Below are positions 43,419-52,413 of a stretch of DNA of 64,000 nt, one piece after another. The notes under the pieces were generated by a model. That model ran no database searches, was not told the origin of the DNA, and saw nothing but the letters and a program-made list of their open reading frames with translations. This DNA is from Bordetella petrii. GTDB taxonomy: Bacteria > Pseudomonadota > Gammaproteobacteria > Burkholderiales > Burkholderiaceae_B. The translations under genes and the position numbers were made by a program. The stretch's first letter is position 1. Every line of letters begins with the position of its first letter. The stretch is from the NCBI RefSeq assembly GCF_017356245.1, contig NZ_JAFMZZ010000001.1, forward strand, positions 529,073 to 593,072, written 5' to 3'.

Positions 43419-44747
43419 CTACACGTCGAAGATCCGCCCGCGGTTGAGGATATTCGCGGGATCCAGCGCCCGCTTGATCGCCGCCATGGCGGCGATGTCG
43501 GCGCCCGTGCGCGCGCGGGCCAGCATGGCCTTTTTCTTGCGCCCTACCCCATGCTCGGCCGTGACCGTGGTGGTGTAGCGCGGCAACAGGTCGTAGAGCG
43601 CGGCCTCGACCTGCTGCCTGGCCTGGCTGGTATGGCACGGGCCGATGACCGCGTGCAGATTGCCGTCTCCGGCATGCCCGAAGAAGTAGGCCTGCACCGG
43701 CAGCCCCGTCGCCGCCAGGCGGTCGCGCGCCTGCTGCACGTAGCGGTCATAGTCGCGCGCCGGCATGCCCAGGTCGAAGCCGGCGTAGGGTCGGATGCCC
43801 GCCTGGATCTCGCCGACCGACTCGCGGATCTGCCACAACTGCCGGGCGTCCTTGCCCGAGGCGGACAGCACCACGTCATGCACCAGTCCGTCTTCACAGG
43901 CCCGCGCAAGCACCTGTTCGAGGCGGCCGGCCAGCGAGGCTTCGCAATCACCCTCGACTTCAGCCAGCACGGCGCGCCGGCCCTGGAAGCCGTCGGGCAA
44001 AGCGCGCCCTTCGCCGCAGGCGGCTTGCGCCGCCTGGACGTATTCGGGCCACATCACCTCGAAGGCGGACAATGCGCCGCCCAGTTCCTGCCGGCAACGG
44101 TGCAGCAGGCTGTCCAGGGGCACGCCGTGCGGCATCGCCAGCAGGGCGCAGAGCCTGGCCGCCGGCCTGGGCACCAGGCGCAGGGCCAGTTTGGTCATGA
44201 CGCCCAGCGTGCCTTCGCTGCCCACCAGCAACTGGGCCAGCGAATAGCCGGCGTTGTTCTTGACCAGCTGGTTGGGCAGCCCGATGATGCTGCCGTCGGC
44301 CAGCACGGCTTCCAGGCCCAGCACCATGTTGCGGGTGTTGCCGTACTTGATCACCCGCGATCCGCCCGCGTTGGTGGCCGCGTTGCCGCCGATCTGGCAC
44401 GATCCGCGCGAACCCAGGTCGAGCGGAAAAGACCACCCTTCTGCTTCGACCAGTTCCTGCAGCGGCTGCAGCACCATGCCGGCCTCGACGACGATCACCC
44501 CGGCCTTGCGGTCGAAGCTGACGACCTGGTTCAGGTTTTCCATCGACAGGATGTGCTCGCCATCGGCGGGGGCCGCGCCGCCCGACACGCCGGTGCGGCC
44601 GCCCTGCACGGCAATGGGCGTGGCGGTGGCATGGTGGCCGGCCAGCCATGCCGACAACTCATCGACGCTGGCCGGCCGCGCCAGCGCGGCCGGCACGCCG
44701 TATTCCGTGCCGCTCCAGTCGTGCAGATAACGGGGTTCTATGTCCAT
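43419..44747 (-). CDS. GlcD-type FAD-linked 2-hydroxyacid dehydrogenase
   Basis: This is a 442-residue flavoprotein of the D-lactate/glycolate dehydrogenase (GlcD/DLD) family. The FAD-binding PCMH domain has IAVQGGRTGVSGGAAP and SCQIGGNAATNAGGSRVIKYG. The C-terminal FAD-oxidase domain has FFGHAGDGNLH, whose histidines bind the catalytic metal, and TAEHGVGRKKK. Family members oxidise D-2-hydroxyacids. The start at 44747 has a GGAG SD and the usual N-terminus; an upstream in-frame ATG does not. As the last gene of a mandelate-like operon it may act on the D-enantiomer while the FMN enzyme acts on the L-enantiomer. Confidence 0.85.
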   Translation of the reverse strand: MDIEPRYLHDWSGTEYGVPAALARPASVDELSAWLAGHHATATPIAVQGGRTGVSGGAAPADGEHILSMENLNQVVSFDRKAGVIVVEAGMVLQPLQELVEAEGWSFPLDLGSRGSCQIGGNAATNAGGSRVIKYGNTRNMVLGLEAVLADGSIIGLPNQLVKNNAGYSLAQLLVGSEGTLGVMTKLALRLVPRPAARLCALLAMPHGVPLDSLLHRCRQELGGALSAFEVMWPEYVQAAQAACGEGRALPDGFQGRRAVLAEVEGDCEASLAGRLEQVLARACEDGLVHDVVLSASGKDARQLWQIRESVGEIQAGIRPYAGFDLGMPARDYDRYVQQARDRLAATGLPVQAYFFGHAGDGNLHAVIGPCHTSQARQQVEAALYDLLPRYTTTVTAEHGVGRKKKAMLARARTGADIAAMAAIKRALDPANILNRGRIFDV

Positions 44748-44911
44748 CGGGTCTCCGGCAGGGATTGCGTCCTGGCCGCCCGGGCAGCGCGGCCAGGGCG
44801 GCGTATTGGCCATGATCCAGGCCGGATGCGCGGTTCGTCAATGCGCGGCGGGCCATCGTGATTCCCGCAGGCAATCGCTGTCCGCCGTGCGCCGCATACG
44901 GAAACGCCGCT

Positions 44912-46051
44912 TCAGGCGCGTTCCAGCCAGCTGCGGTCCAGGCCGGCCAGGTCGGGGCACCCGAGCAGGGCCAGGTCGATGGCGATTTCCCGGCTCAGCA
45001 TGTCGATGGCCGCTTCCACTTGCCGCTGCCCGCCGCACGCAGCCGCGTACAGCATCGGGCGGCCGACCAACACCATCTTCGCCCCCAGGGCCAGCGCCTT
45101 CAGCACGTCGGTGCCGCGGCGTATGCCGCCGTCCAGGCACACCGGCCGGCCGCCGGCCGCCTCGACAATGGGCGGCAGGGCGTCGAGCGCGGCGATGGCG
45201 CCATCGAGCTGCCGGCCGCCATGGTTGGACACGATCAGCCCGTCGGCGCCGGCCGCCACCGCCTGCCGCGCGTCGCCGGCGCGCAGTATGCCCTTGAGCA
45301 CCAGCGCCCCGCGCCATTGCCTGCGTATCAGCGCCACGTGTTCCCAGGTGAAGCGGTCGCGGCCGGAGCGCATGGCGGGCGCGGGCGGGGCGATGATGGG
45401 GCGCGCCGGCCCGCCGCCGGCGAAATTCGGCAGGCGGGGCATGCCGTCGCGCAGTAGGGTGCGGGCCAGCGTCCCGCACAGCCAGCGCGGATGCCGCAAG
45501 CCATCCAGCGCCAGCGACAGGCTGGGTCTGACCGGCACCGAGAAGCCCAGGCGCCGTTCGCCATCGCGGTTGGAGGCCACCGGCACGTCGACGGTCAACA
45601 CCAGCACTTGCACGCCGGCGGCTCGCAGGCGGTCGAGCAGAGGCAGAATCGCCGCGTCGTCGCCCGGCACGTACCCCTGGTACCACGTCCCGGGGGCATG
45701 GGCCATGATGTGCTCCAGCGGCAGGCTGGACGCGGCGCTGAGCACGAACGGCACCCGGCGGCCCTGCGCCGCGGCGGCCAGGGCCAGGTCGGCGCGGTGC
45801 GCGAACAAGGCGCATCCCCCCATGGGCGCAATGCCGAAAGGCGCGGCGTGCGACGTGCCGAACAAGTCCACCGCCTGGTTCACCCGCGACACGTCCCGCA
45901 AGGCGCGCGGCAGGAACGACCACTTCCGGAAGCTCTGCCCGTTGGCGGCGGCCGAGGCGCCGCGCTCGGACCCATTGGCGGCGAAGGCGTACAGGCAGCG
46001 GGGCAGGCGCTTGCGCGCCGCGGCCTCGAAATCGTCAAGACACAGAAACAT
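44912..46051 (-). CDS. FMN-dependent 2-hydroxyacid dehydrogenase (MdlB/LldD family)
   Basis: This is a 379-residue enzyme of the L-lactate/L-mandelate dehydrogenase family, folding as a TIM barrel around FMN. It shows FGIAPMGGCALFAHRADLAL, the lysine in ALVLKGILRAGDA, and the active-site His and Arg in VSNHGGRQLDG, then the FMN phosphate loop LDGGIRRGTDVLKALALGA. These residues abstract the alpha hydrogen of an L-2-hydroxyacid. Placement beside benzoylformate decarboxylase supports L-mandelate or a close analogue as substrate; this is inference from context. Confidence 0.85.
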   Translation of the reverse strand: MFLCLDDFEAAARKRLPRCLYAFAANGSERGASAAANGQSFRKWSFLPRALRDVSRVNQAVDLFGTSHAAPFGIAPMGGCALFAHRADLALAAAAQGRRVPFVLSAASSLPLEHIMAHAPGTWYQGYVPGDDAAILPLLDRLRAAGVQVLVLTVDVPVASNRDGERRLGFSVPVRPSLSLALDGLRHPRWLCGTLARTLLRDGMPRLPNFAGGGPARPIIAPPAPAMRSGRDRFTWEHVALIRRQWRGALVLKGILRAGDARQAVAAGADGLIVSNHGGRQLDGAIAALDALPPIVEAAGGRPVCLDGGIRRGTDVLKALALGAKMVLVGRPMLYAAACGGQRQVEAAIDMLSREIAIDLALLGCPDLAGLDRSWLERA

Positions 46052-46105
46052 GGGCTGCCCCGCGGCGTATGGTTGGCGCCGCGCCGGCGCGGACGATACC
46101 GGCCT

Positions 46106-47233
46106 TCATGCCGCGAATTCCCGCAGCGCCCCGGGCCGCAGCGCGAAGCCCAGGCCCGGCGTGTCGGGCAGGGTAATGACGCCGTCCCGGGGTTCGACGA
46201 AACCTTCGTACAGCTGGTGCATCAAGGCGACCACGGGCAGATGCCACTCTACCTTGGTGCCGTTGTGCACGCCGGCTTGCAGGTGCATGTTGTGAAGCGG
46301 GAAGGCGCCGCCGTTGGTTACCGACAGGTTGAACGCCGCGGCCAGCGCGGCGATGCGAGCGCATTGCGTATAGCCGCCGCTGATCACCACGTTGGGCTGC
46401 ACGTAGTCCACGCTTCGGGCCACCATCCAGTCGCGGAAACGGTAGGCCAGGCCTTCGTTCTGCCCGCAGGCCAGCGGCACGCCCGTGCGCGCGCGCAGGT
46501 CGGCCATGGCCTGCACATCGTTCTGCGACACGGGTTCTTCGAAAAAGCCCAGCCTGCAATCCAGAGTCTGCATGGCCAGGCGATGGGCATGGTAGGCGTC
46601 CAGGCTGCAGTTGGCGTCGATGTACAGCGCCGCCTGTTCGCCTATCGCCTCGCGCACCGCGCGGATGCGCCGTTCGTCTTCCTGGATTACCGACAGCAGG
46701 TCGCGGCCCTGGTCGCGCCGCTGCAGCGCGCGGTGCCCCACCACCATCTTCAGGTGCGACAGGCCTTGCGCGCGCAAGGCCTGCGCCGCGTCTTTCAGGC
46801 CGTCGATGTCCAGGAAATCGAAGCCGAAGGTGGCGTACACGGGCACCGTATTGCGCGCCCCGCCCAGCAGGCGCCACACCGGCTGCCCATAGCGCTTGCC
46901 TTTGATGTCCCACAGGGCCACGTCGATCGCGGCAATGGCGTGCGCCGCATAGCCGGTCTGCCCGCGCGACGACATCAGCCAGTACATCTGCTCCCAGCGC
47001 GCCTCGTGCGCCAGCGGATCGGCGCCGGCCAGGGCCGGCGCCGCCACATGGTTGACGATGGCCTCGATGGCTTTTTCCTGGGTGATGCCGGTCAGCCCAT
47101 GGCCGACGATGCCTGCGTCGGTATGGACCTCGACCACGCAGCAGCCCAGCTTTTCGCGGTGGGGCCCCACGCCCGGCACATCGATGGTCACGGGAACGGA
47201 AAGCGCGCTGGCGCGGATATCGGTGATTTTCAT
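46106..47233 (-). CDS. Enolase-superfamily (mandelate racemase-like) enzyme
   Basis: This is a 375-residue two-domain enolase-superfamily protein. Probable Mg ligands are D206 (YIDANCS), a Glu in FFEEPV at 232-233, and E260 (CGQNEG). Three positions depart from true mandelate racemase. The KxK motif reads KMV (K162, with V where the catalytic Lys would be). The Asp of the His-Asp dyad appears as N281 (QPNVVISGG). Histidines occur in PLHNMH (314, 317) near the other catalytic side. It may be a dehydratase or a divergent racemase. It is the fifth gene of the mandelate-like operon. The alignment is by eye. Confidence 0.8.
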   Translation of the reverse strand: MKITDIRASALSVPVTIDVPGVGPHREKLGCCVVEVHTDAGIVGHGLTGITQEKAIEAIVNHVAAPALAGADPLAHEARWEQMYWLMSSRGQTGYAAHAIAAIDVALWDIKGKRYGQPVWRLLGGARNTVPVYATFGFDFLDIDGLKDAAQALRAQGLSHLKMVVGHRALQRRDQGRDLLSVIQEDERRIRAVREAIGEQAALYIDANCSLDAYHAHRLAMQTLDCRLGFFEEPVSQNDVQAMADLRARTGVPLACGQNEGLAYRFRDWMVARSVDYVQPNVVISGGYTQCARIAALAAAFNLSVTNGGAFPLHNMHLQAGVHNGTKVEWHLPVVALMHQLYEGFVEPRDGVITLPDTPGLGFALRPGALREFAA

Positions 47234-47267
47234 GGTGTGCGGTGTCAGGACAGGGTCTGGTGCGTTG

Positions 47268-48242
47268 CTATTGCGCCTTGATGTGCTGCTGCTCGATCAG
47301 GTCGCGCCAGCGGGCCGATTCGCTGGCCAGCTTGCGGGCCAGCGGCTGCGGGGCGGCATAGGCGGGCACGACGCCCTGCTGCCCGGCCTGCTCGACCGTG
47401 CCCGGGTCGGCCAGCACGGCCCGCACCGCTTGCGACAGGCGGGCCACCACGTCGGCGGGCGTGCCGGCCGGCGCGTACAGCACCTGCAGTGGCACCACAT
47501 CGAAACCGGGCACGGCGGTCGCGATGGGCGCAATGCCGCCGCTGCGCCTGGCGTCGACATTGCTGTACACGCCCAGCGCCTTGACCTTGCCTGCCTGCGC
47601 GAGCTCCTGCCCCACCGACGCGCTGACCACGGCCAGCTGGATGCGGTTGTTGAGCAGGTCGGGCACCAGTTGGGAAGCGCCGCGGTACGGAACGTGCAGC
47701 ACCGTCAGGCCCGCCTCGGCCTTCAGCAGCTCGAAGCCCATGTGATGCAGGGTTCCGATGCCCGAGGTCGCATACACATACTTGCCCGGCGCGGCCTTCA
47801 AAACCTGGATCATCTCGGCCGGGTTCGAGGCGGGAAAGTCGTTGTTCGCGATCACCATGTACAGGGATTCGAACAGGCCGGCGACCGGGGTCAGCTGCGC
47901 CAACGGGTCGACCAGGGCGCTGGCCTGCAGGTGCGGCGCGATCAGCAGCGAGGTTTCGCCCATGAGCAGGCTGTAGCCGTCGGCGGCCGACTTGGCGATG
48001 TGGTCGGCCGCCAGCATGCCGGCGGCGCCGGGGCGGTTCTCGACCACGACCGACTGGCCCAGCTGCCCGGACAGCCCCGCGGCCAGGATCCTGGCCATGG
48101 TATCCATGCCGCCGCCCGCGGCATAGCCCACCACGATGCGCAGCGGGCGGTCGGGAAACCTGGCGGGCTGTGAGCGGACCTGCGGCGCGGCGCCGAGCAG
48201 CGCAACCAGCAGCATGTCGCGGCGGCGGGATGAAAAGGCCAT
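47268..48242 (-). CDS. Bug-family (TctC-like) periplasmic solute receptor
   Basis: This 324-residue receptor has an arginine-rich start (SSRRRDML) that could suit Tat export, then a hydrophobic core. The mature part has FPDRPLRIVVGYAAGGGMDT and VENRPGAAGMLAADHIAKSA. It lies 17 bp after the benzoylformate decarboxylase stop and 34 bp before the enolase-superfamily gene, so it is embedded in the mandelate-like operon and probably presents its substrate or a related aromatic acid. Confidence 0.92.
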   Translation of the reverse strand: MAFSSRRRDMLLVALLGAAPQVRSQPARFPDRPLRIVVGYAAGGGMDTMARILAAGLSGQLGQSVVVENRPGAAGMLAADHIAKSAADGYSLLMGETSLLIAPHLQASALVDPLAQLTPVAGLFESLYMVIANNDFPASNPAEMIQVLKAAPGKYVYATSGIGTLHHMGFELLKAEAGLTVLHVPYRGASQLVPDLLNNRIQLAVVSASVGQELAQAGKVKALGVYSNVDARRSGGIAPIATAVPGFDVVPLQVLYAPAGTPADVVARLSQAVRAVLADPGTVEQAGQQGVVPAYAAPQPLARKLASESARWRDLIEQQHIKAQ

Positions 48243-48259
48243 GATGTCTCCTTCCGGTC

Positions 48260-49855
48260 TCAGGCAACCATCAGTTCAAGCAGATGCGGCCCGTTGGAAT
48301 GCAGCGCGTGCTGCAACGCCGGCGCGAGCTCGCCGGGCTCCTCGACCCGGCTTGCCGCGCATCCCAGGCCCTGGGCCAGCGCCACGAAATCGATGCCGTC
48401 GATGTCGGTGCCCGGCAACTGCGCGCCCCGGTCGAAACCCAGCACGCCGGCGAACCGCACCATGGCCGCGTAGCGGCGGTTGTTCAGGATAAGAAAGGTG
48501 ACGTCCAGCCGCAGCTGGACGGCCGTCCACAGGGCCTGGATCGAGTACATGGCCGAGCCGTCGCCGATCACGGCCACGACGCGGTCCCGGGGCCGCGCCG
48601 CCGCGATGCCCACGGCGGCGGCGATGCCGTATCCGAGCCCGCCGCTGGCCATGGTGTAGAACGACGCCGGACGCAACATGGGCAGGTGCGCATGCATGAC
48701 CACCCTGGCCGTGGGCGCTTCTTCGACGATGACGCTGGCCGGGTCGCGCAGATCGGCCAGCGTCTGCAGCACATAGGGAACGCTCAGCGGGCTGCCGGGC
48801 TCGATCCGCGCCGCCCGCGGCCGCGCCGGCGGCGGCTGGCGCGCGGGGACGTCCCGCGCGGCGGCCAGCAGCGCGCGCACCGACAGCTGCACGCTGCCCA
48901 CCACAGCCTCGCCCACGGGCAGGCGCGCGGCGCTGGCCATGTCCTCGGTCAGCTGCAGCAGCGCCGCGCCTTCTGGCACGTGCGGGCCCTCGCCCTCGAT
49001 GTGGTATGTGAACACCGGCGCCCCGATGGCCAGAATAAGATCATGGCCGGCCAGCTGCTTGGCGATCGGTTCGCGCGCCGCGGGCAGGAAGCCCATGAAC
49101 AGGGGATGATCTTCGGGAAAAGCGCCGCGCGCGGTCATGGGCGCGGTATAGACGCCGGCCTGATGCCGCTCGGCCAGGGCGACCACGTCCGCCCAGGCGC
49201 CATCGCGGTCGACTTCGGCGCCCACCACGAAGGCCGGCCTGGCGCACCGGGCCAGTTGCAGGCCGAACCCGGCGATGGCGTCCGGATCGGGCCCGACCCG
49301 GGCGCCGGCCATGCGGGGCGGGACGAAGCCGGCGGCCGGCTGGTCCCAGTCATCGGCCGGCACCGACACCAGCACGGGCCCGCAGGGCGCCTGCAGGGCG
49401 CGCCGGCACGCGGTGGCCACGGCGAACGGCACGTCCGCGGCGCGCGCCGGTTCGATGCTCCACTTGACGTATGGCTGAGGCAGTTCGGCGGCGCGCTCGG
49501 ACGCCAGGTACGGATCGAACGGCAGTATCGCGCGGCTTTGCTGGCCCGCGATGATCACCAGGGGCGTGCGGTTCTTGAAGGCGGTGTAGATGTTGCCCAT
49601 GCCGTTGCCGACGCCGGCCGCCGAATGCAGGTTGACGAAAGCCACCTTGCCGCTGGCCACGGCATAGCCGTCGGCCATGCCGACCACGGCGGCTTCCTGC
49701 AGGCCCAGCACGTATTCGAAGTCGGCCGGGAAATCACGAAACATCGGCAGCTCCGTCGAGCCGGGATTGCCGAAGATCTTGCTGGCGCCGAAGGCGCGCA
49801 TCACCTCGTAGACGGCCTCGCGGACAGTAGGCGTGCGGGTATGGCTGGTGTTCAT
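48260..49855 (-). CDS. mdlC: Benzoylformate decarboxylase-like ThDP enzyme
   Basis: This is a 531-residue thiamine-diphosphate enzyme that decarboxylates an aryl 2-oxo acid to an aldehyde. It keeps the residues that define benzoylformate decarboxylase: S33 in GNPGSTELP (S26 in Pseudomonas MdlC), E54 in LQEAA, H77 in NLHSAAG (H70), and His in APVFTYH (H281). The ThDP motif GDGSAMYS ending in LNN is intact. The start overlaps the aldehyde dehydrogenase stop as ATGA; the long open frame upstream is an antisense-free shadow of that gene. Residue matches are by memory of the family; the aldehyde product would pass to the ALDH. Confidence 0.87.
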   Translation of the reverse strand: MNTSHTRTPTVREAVYEVMRAFGASKIFGNPGSTELPMFRDFPADFEYVLGLQEAAVVGMADGYAVASGKVAFVNLHSAAGVGNGMGNIYTAFKNRTPLVIIAGQQSRAILPFDPYLASERAAELPQPYVKWSIEPARAADVPFAVATACRRALQAPCGPVLVSVPADDWDQPAAGFVPPRMAGARVGPDPDAIAGFGLQLARCARPAFVVGAEVDRDGAWADVVALAERHQAGVYTAPMTARGAFPEDHPLFMGFLPAAREPIAKQLAGHDLILAIGAPVFTYHIEGEGPHVPEGAALLQLTEDMASAARLPVGEAVVGSVQLSVRALLAAARDVPARQPPPARPRAARIEPGSPLSVPYVLQTLADLRDPASVIVEEAPTARVVMHAHLPMLRPASFYTMASGGLGYGIAAAVGIAAARPRDRVVAVIGDGSAMYSIQALWTAVQLRLDVTFLILNNRRYAAMVRFAGVLGFDRGAQLPGTDIDGIDFVALAQGLGCAASRVEEPGELAPALQHALHSNGPHLLELMVA

Positions 49856-51312
49856 GGTTGCGAGTTTCGATTGACAAACTTGGTATGCAGATAGCCTTCG
49901 AGGCCTTCTTCGCCGCTCTCGTAGCCGTAGCCGCTGTCGCCCACGCCGCCGAACGGCGCCTCGGCCACGCTGACCACGGTGCTGTTTACAGCAATGGCGC
50001 CCACGTTCAGGCCGTCGATCATCTGGCGCTGCAGGCGCGCCGAATCGGTGAAGACATAGGCGCCCAGCCCGTAGCGGGTGGCGTTGGCCTGGGCCAGCGC
50101 CGACGCCGGATCGTCGAAGGCCCGGAACAACGCGACGGGGCCGAAGGGTTCGTTGACCATGGCCTCGGCATCGGGCTGCACATCGGCGAATACGGTGGGC
50201 TGGAAGAAGCAGCCCTGCTCGATGCCATGGCCGCCGCCGGTGACCAGCGTGGCCGCCCGGGCCGTGCTGGCCACCAGCTCGGCCATGGCCCGCTGGCGGC
50301 GCGCATTGGCCAGGGGGCCGATCTCGGTTTGCGGCAGCAGGCCGTCGCCCTGCTTCAGGCTGGCGGCCGCGCGCGCGAACCGGTCGACGAAGTCGGCATA
50401 GATGCGCCGCTGCACAAAGAAGCGGGTCGGCGCATGGCACAACTGGCCGGCGTTGCGGAACTTGGCCGCCACCAGCCGGGCCACGCAGTCCTCGACGTCC
50501 ACGTCGTCGAACACGACAACCGGCGAATGCCCGCCCAGTTCCAGCGTCAGGCGTTTCAGGCCCGGCGCGGCCAGGCCGGCCAGCAGCCTGCCCACGGCGA
50601 CCGATCCGGTGAAGGACACTTTCTTGATGGTGTCGGAAGCGATCAAGTGCCGCGATACGGCGTCGGGCACGCCGAAGACCAGGTTCAGCACCCCGGGCGG
50701 CAGCCCCGCCTCGACGAAGCAGGCCACCATCATGGCCACCGCCGCGGGCGTTTCCTCGGGCGGCTTGACGATGCACGAACAGCCCGCGGCCAGCGCGCCG
50801 CCGATCTTGCGCGCGGCCAGGATCACCGGCACGTTCCACGGCGACAGCAGCAGGCAGGGACCGACGGGCGCCTTGCGCACTTCGTAGTCCACGCCGGCCG
50901 CATCCCCGGGCACCAGGCGGCCCTGGATGCGGCGCGCCTGCTCGGCATACCACTGCACCATGTCGGCCGCCACTTTCACTTCGCCCAGCGACTGCGCCAG
51001 CGGCTTGCCCTGCTCCAGCGTCAGGCAGCGCGCGATGTCGGCCGCGCGGCCGCGCAGCAGCGCCACGCCGCGCAGCAGCAGATCCTGCCGCGCGGCGGCC
51101 GGGGTGTTGCGCCAGGTCTCGAACCCCGCCTGGGCGGCCTGCAACGCATCGTCCAGATCGGCGGCCGAGGCATGCCGCAGCTGGTCCAGGGTGGCCCCGG
51201 TGGCCGGATTCACCACCGCGGTATGCGTCGCGGCCCCGCCCGCGCGCCACCGGTCGCCGATATACAGCCCGGGCGCCCGATAGCCGGCGCCGGATGCCTT
51301 GGTTGCCGTCAT
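49852..51312 (-). CDS. NAD(P)-dependent aldehyde dehydrogenase
   Basis: This is a 486-residue ALDH of the succinate-semialdehyde/benzaldehyde dehydrogenase group. The cofactor motif is LLLSPWNVPVILAARKIG, the base Glu is in LELGGHSPVV, and the catalytic Cys is in NAGQLCHAPTRFF. The usual C-terminal PFGG (EAPFGGVGDSGYG) is present. It starts 3 bp after an upstream Bug gene stop and overlaps the decarboxylase gene by 4 bp. In this context it would oxidise benzaldehyde or an analogue to the acid, the role of MdlD in Pseudomonas. Confidence 0.9.
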   Translation of the reverse strand: MTATKASGAGYRAPGLYIGDRWRAGGAATHTAVVNPATGATLDQLRHASAADLDDALQAAQAGFETWRNTPAAARQDLLLRGVALLRGRAADIARCLTLEQGKPLAQSLGEVKVAADMVQWYAEQARRIQGRLVPGDAAGVDYEVRKAPVGPCLLLSPWNVPVILAARKIGGALAAGCSCIVKPPEETPAAVAMMVACFVEAGLPPGVLNLVFGVPDAVSRHLIASDTIKKVSFTGSVAVGRLLAGLAAPGLKRLTLELGGHSPVVVFDDVDVEDCVARLVAAKFRNAGQLCHAPTRFFVQRRIYADFVDRFARAAASLKQGDGLLPQTEIGPLANARRQRAMAELVASTARAATLVTGGGHGIEQGCFFQPTVFADVQPDAEAMVNEPFGPVALFRAFDDPASALAQANATRYGLGAYVFTDSARLQRQMIDGLNVGAIAVNSTVVSVAEAPFGGVGDSGYGYESGEEGLEGYLHTKFVNRNSQP

Positions 51313-51315
51313 TGC

Positions 51316-52287
51316 CTACTCCACCACGATGTTTTTCTGCCTGGCCAGTTGCGTCCAGGCCTTGATTTCGCGATCGATCTGGCGCGTGAACTCGCTCGAG
51401 GTATTGACCGTGGGCGTGAGCCCCAGGCGCGTCATTTCTTTGGCGGCGTCGGGCTGGCCGACGGCCTTGGCGACTTCCTGCTCCAGGCGCTGCACGATCG
51501 CCGCAGGCGTGCCCTTGGGAGCGAACAACCCGATCCAGAAACCGATTTCCAGGTCCACGCCCTGCTCTTTCAGGGTGGGCAGGCCGGGATAGGCCGGCAT
51601 GCGTTCAGCCGAAGTGACCGCCAGGCCGCGTATCAGCCCGCCCTTCAGGGCGCCCGCCGCCGGGCCGGGGTCCAGCATGCTGAAGGTGACTTCGCCGGAA
51701 GCCACCGCCAGCATGGAATCGTTGCTGCCCTTGTAGGGCACATGCTGGGCCTGTATGCCGGTCTGCTCCTTGAGCTGCTCGGTGGCCATCTGGAACGTGC
51801 TGGAACTGGAGCTGTAATTGGAACGCTCGGGATACTTGCGGGTGTAGGCGACCAGGTCTTGCAGGCCGCGGATGCCGCTGTCGTGCTTGACCGTCAGCAC
51901 CAGGGGAAAGGTCGCGATCAGCGAAACGGGCACGAAGTCTTGCGGCGAATACGGCAGCTTTTTATAGACCGCCGGATTGATGGCGATGGGCCCGCTGGCG
52001 CCGATCATCAGCGTGTAGCCGTCGGGCTCGGCGCGCGCCGTGACCACCGCCCCCACGATGGCGCCGGTGCTGGGCCGGTTCTCGACCACCACGGGCTGGC
52101 CCATGCTGTCCTGCAGGCGCTTGGCGACCAGGCGGGCAATGACGTCGTTGGACCCGCCCGGCGAATAGCCCACGATCAGGCGGATCGGCTTGGCCGGATA
52201 GTCCGCGGCGGCCGCGGCGTCTTTGGCGTGCGCGGACCAGGCCGCCGCGCTCAGCAGCAACAGCGCCGTCAGGCGGCTCAGCATCAT
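51316..52287 (-). CDS. Bug-family (TctC-like) periplasmic solute receptor
   Basis: This 323-residue receptor has a signal peptide ending about AHA, then DYPAKPIRLIVGYSPGGSNDV and VENRPSTGAIVGAVVTARA. The usual GAGG loop (VENRAGAGG) reads RPSTGA here, a change in the ligand-closing region. It is the first gene of the mandelate-like operon, divergent from a LysR gene by 126 bp, so its expression should follow the pathway. Confidence 0.92.
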   Translation of the reverse strand: MMLSRLTALLLLSAAAWSAHAKDAAAAADYPAKPIRLIVGYSPGGSNDVIARLVAKRLQDSMGQPVVVENRPSTGAIVGAVVTARAEPDGYTLMIGASGPIAINPAVYKKLPYSPQDFVPVSLIATFPLVLTVKHDSGIRGLQDLVAYTRKYPERSNYSSSSSTFQMATEQLKEQTGIQAQHVPYKGSNDSMLAVASGEVTFSMLDPGPAAGALKGGLIRGLAVTSAERMPAYPGLPTLKEQGVDLEIGFWIGLFAPKGTPAAIVQRLEQEVAKAVGQPDAAKEMTRLGLTPTVNTSSEFTRQIDREIKAWTQLARQKNIVVE

Positions 52288-52413
52288 GATTCGTCTCCCT
52301 TTGCGCCGGTGCGGCCGGCTTTGTTCGAAGCCTGGATACTGCGCTGGGAGACATAAATGGACAAATGACTCTTTGCTCTAATATATAACCAACCCAACAT
52401 AGCTGGAGTTTTC

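Noticed and set aside
46106..47233. Naming the enolase-superfamily gene mdlA (mandelate racemase)
   Set aside because: The KxK and His-Asp groups of mandelate racemase are not both present, so the name would be misleading.
49856..51250. N-terminal extension of benzoylformate decarboxylase
   Set aside because: It runs through the aldehyde dehydrogenase gene in another frame; the ATGA overlap at 49852-49855 marks the true start.
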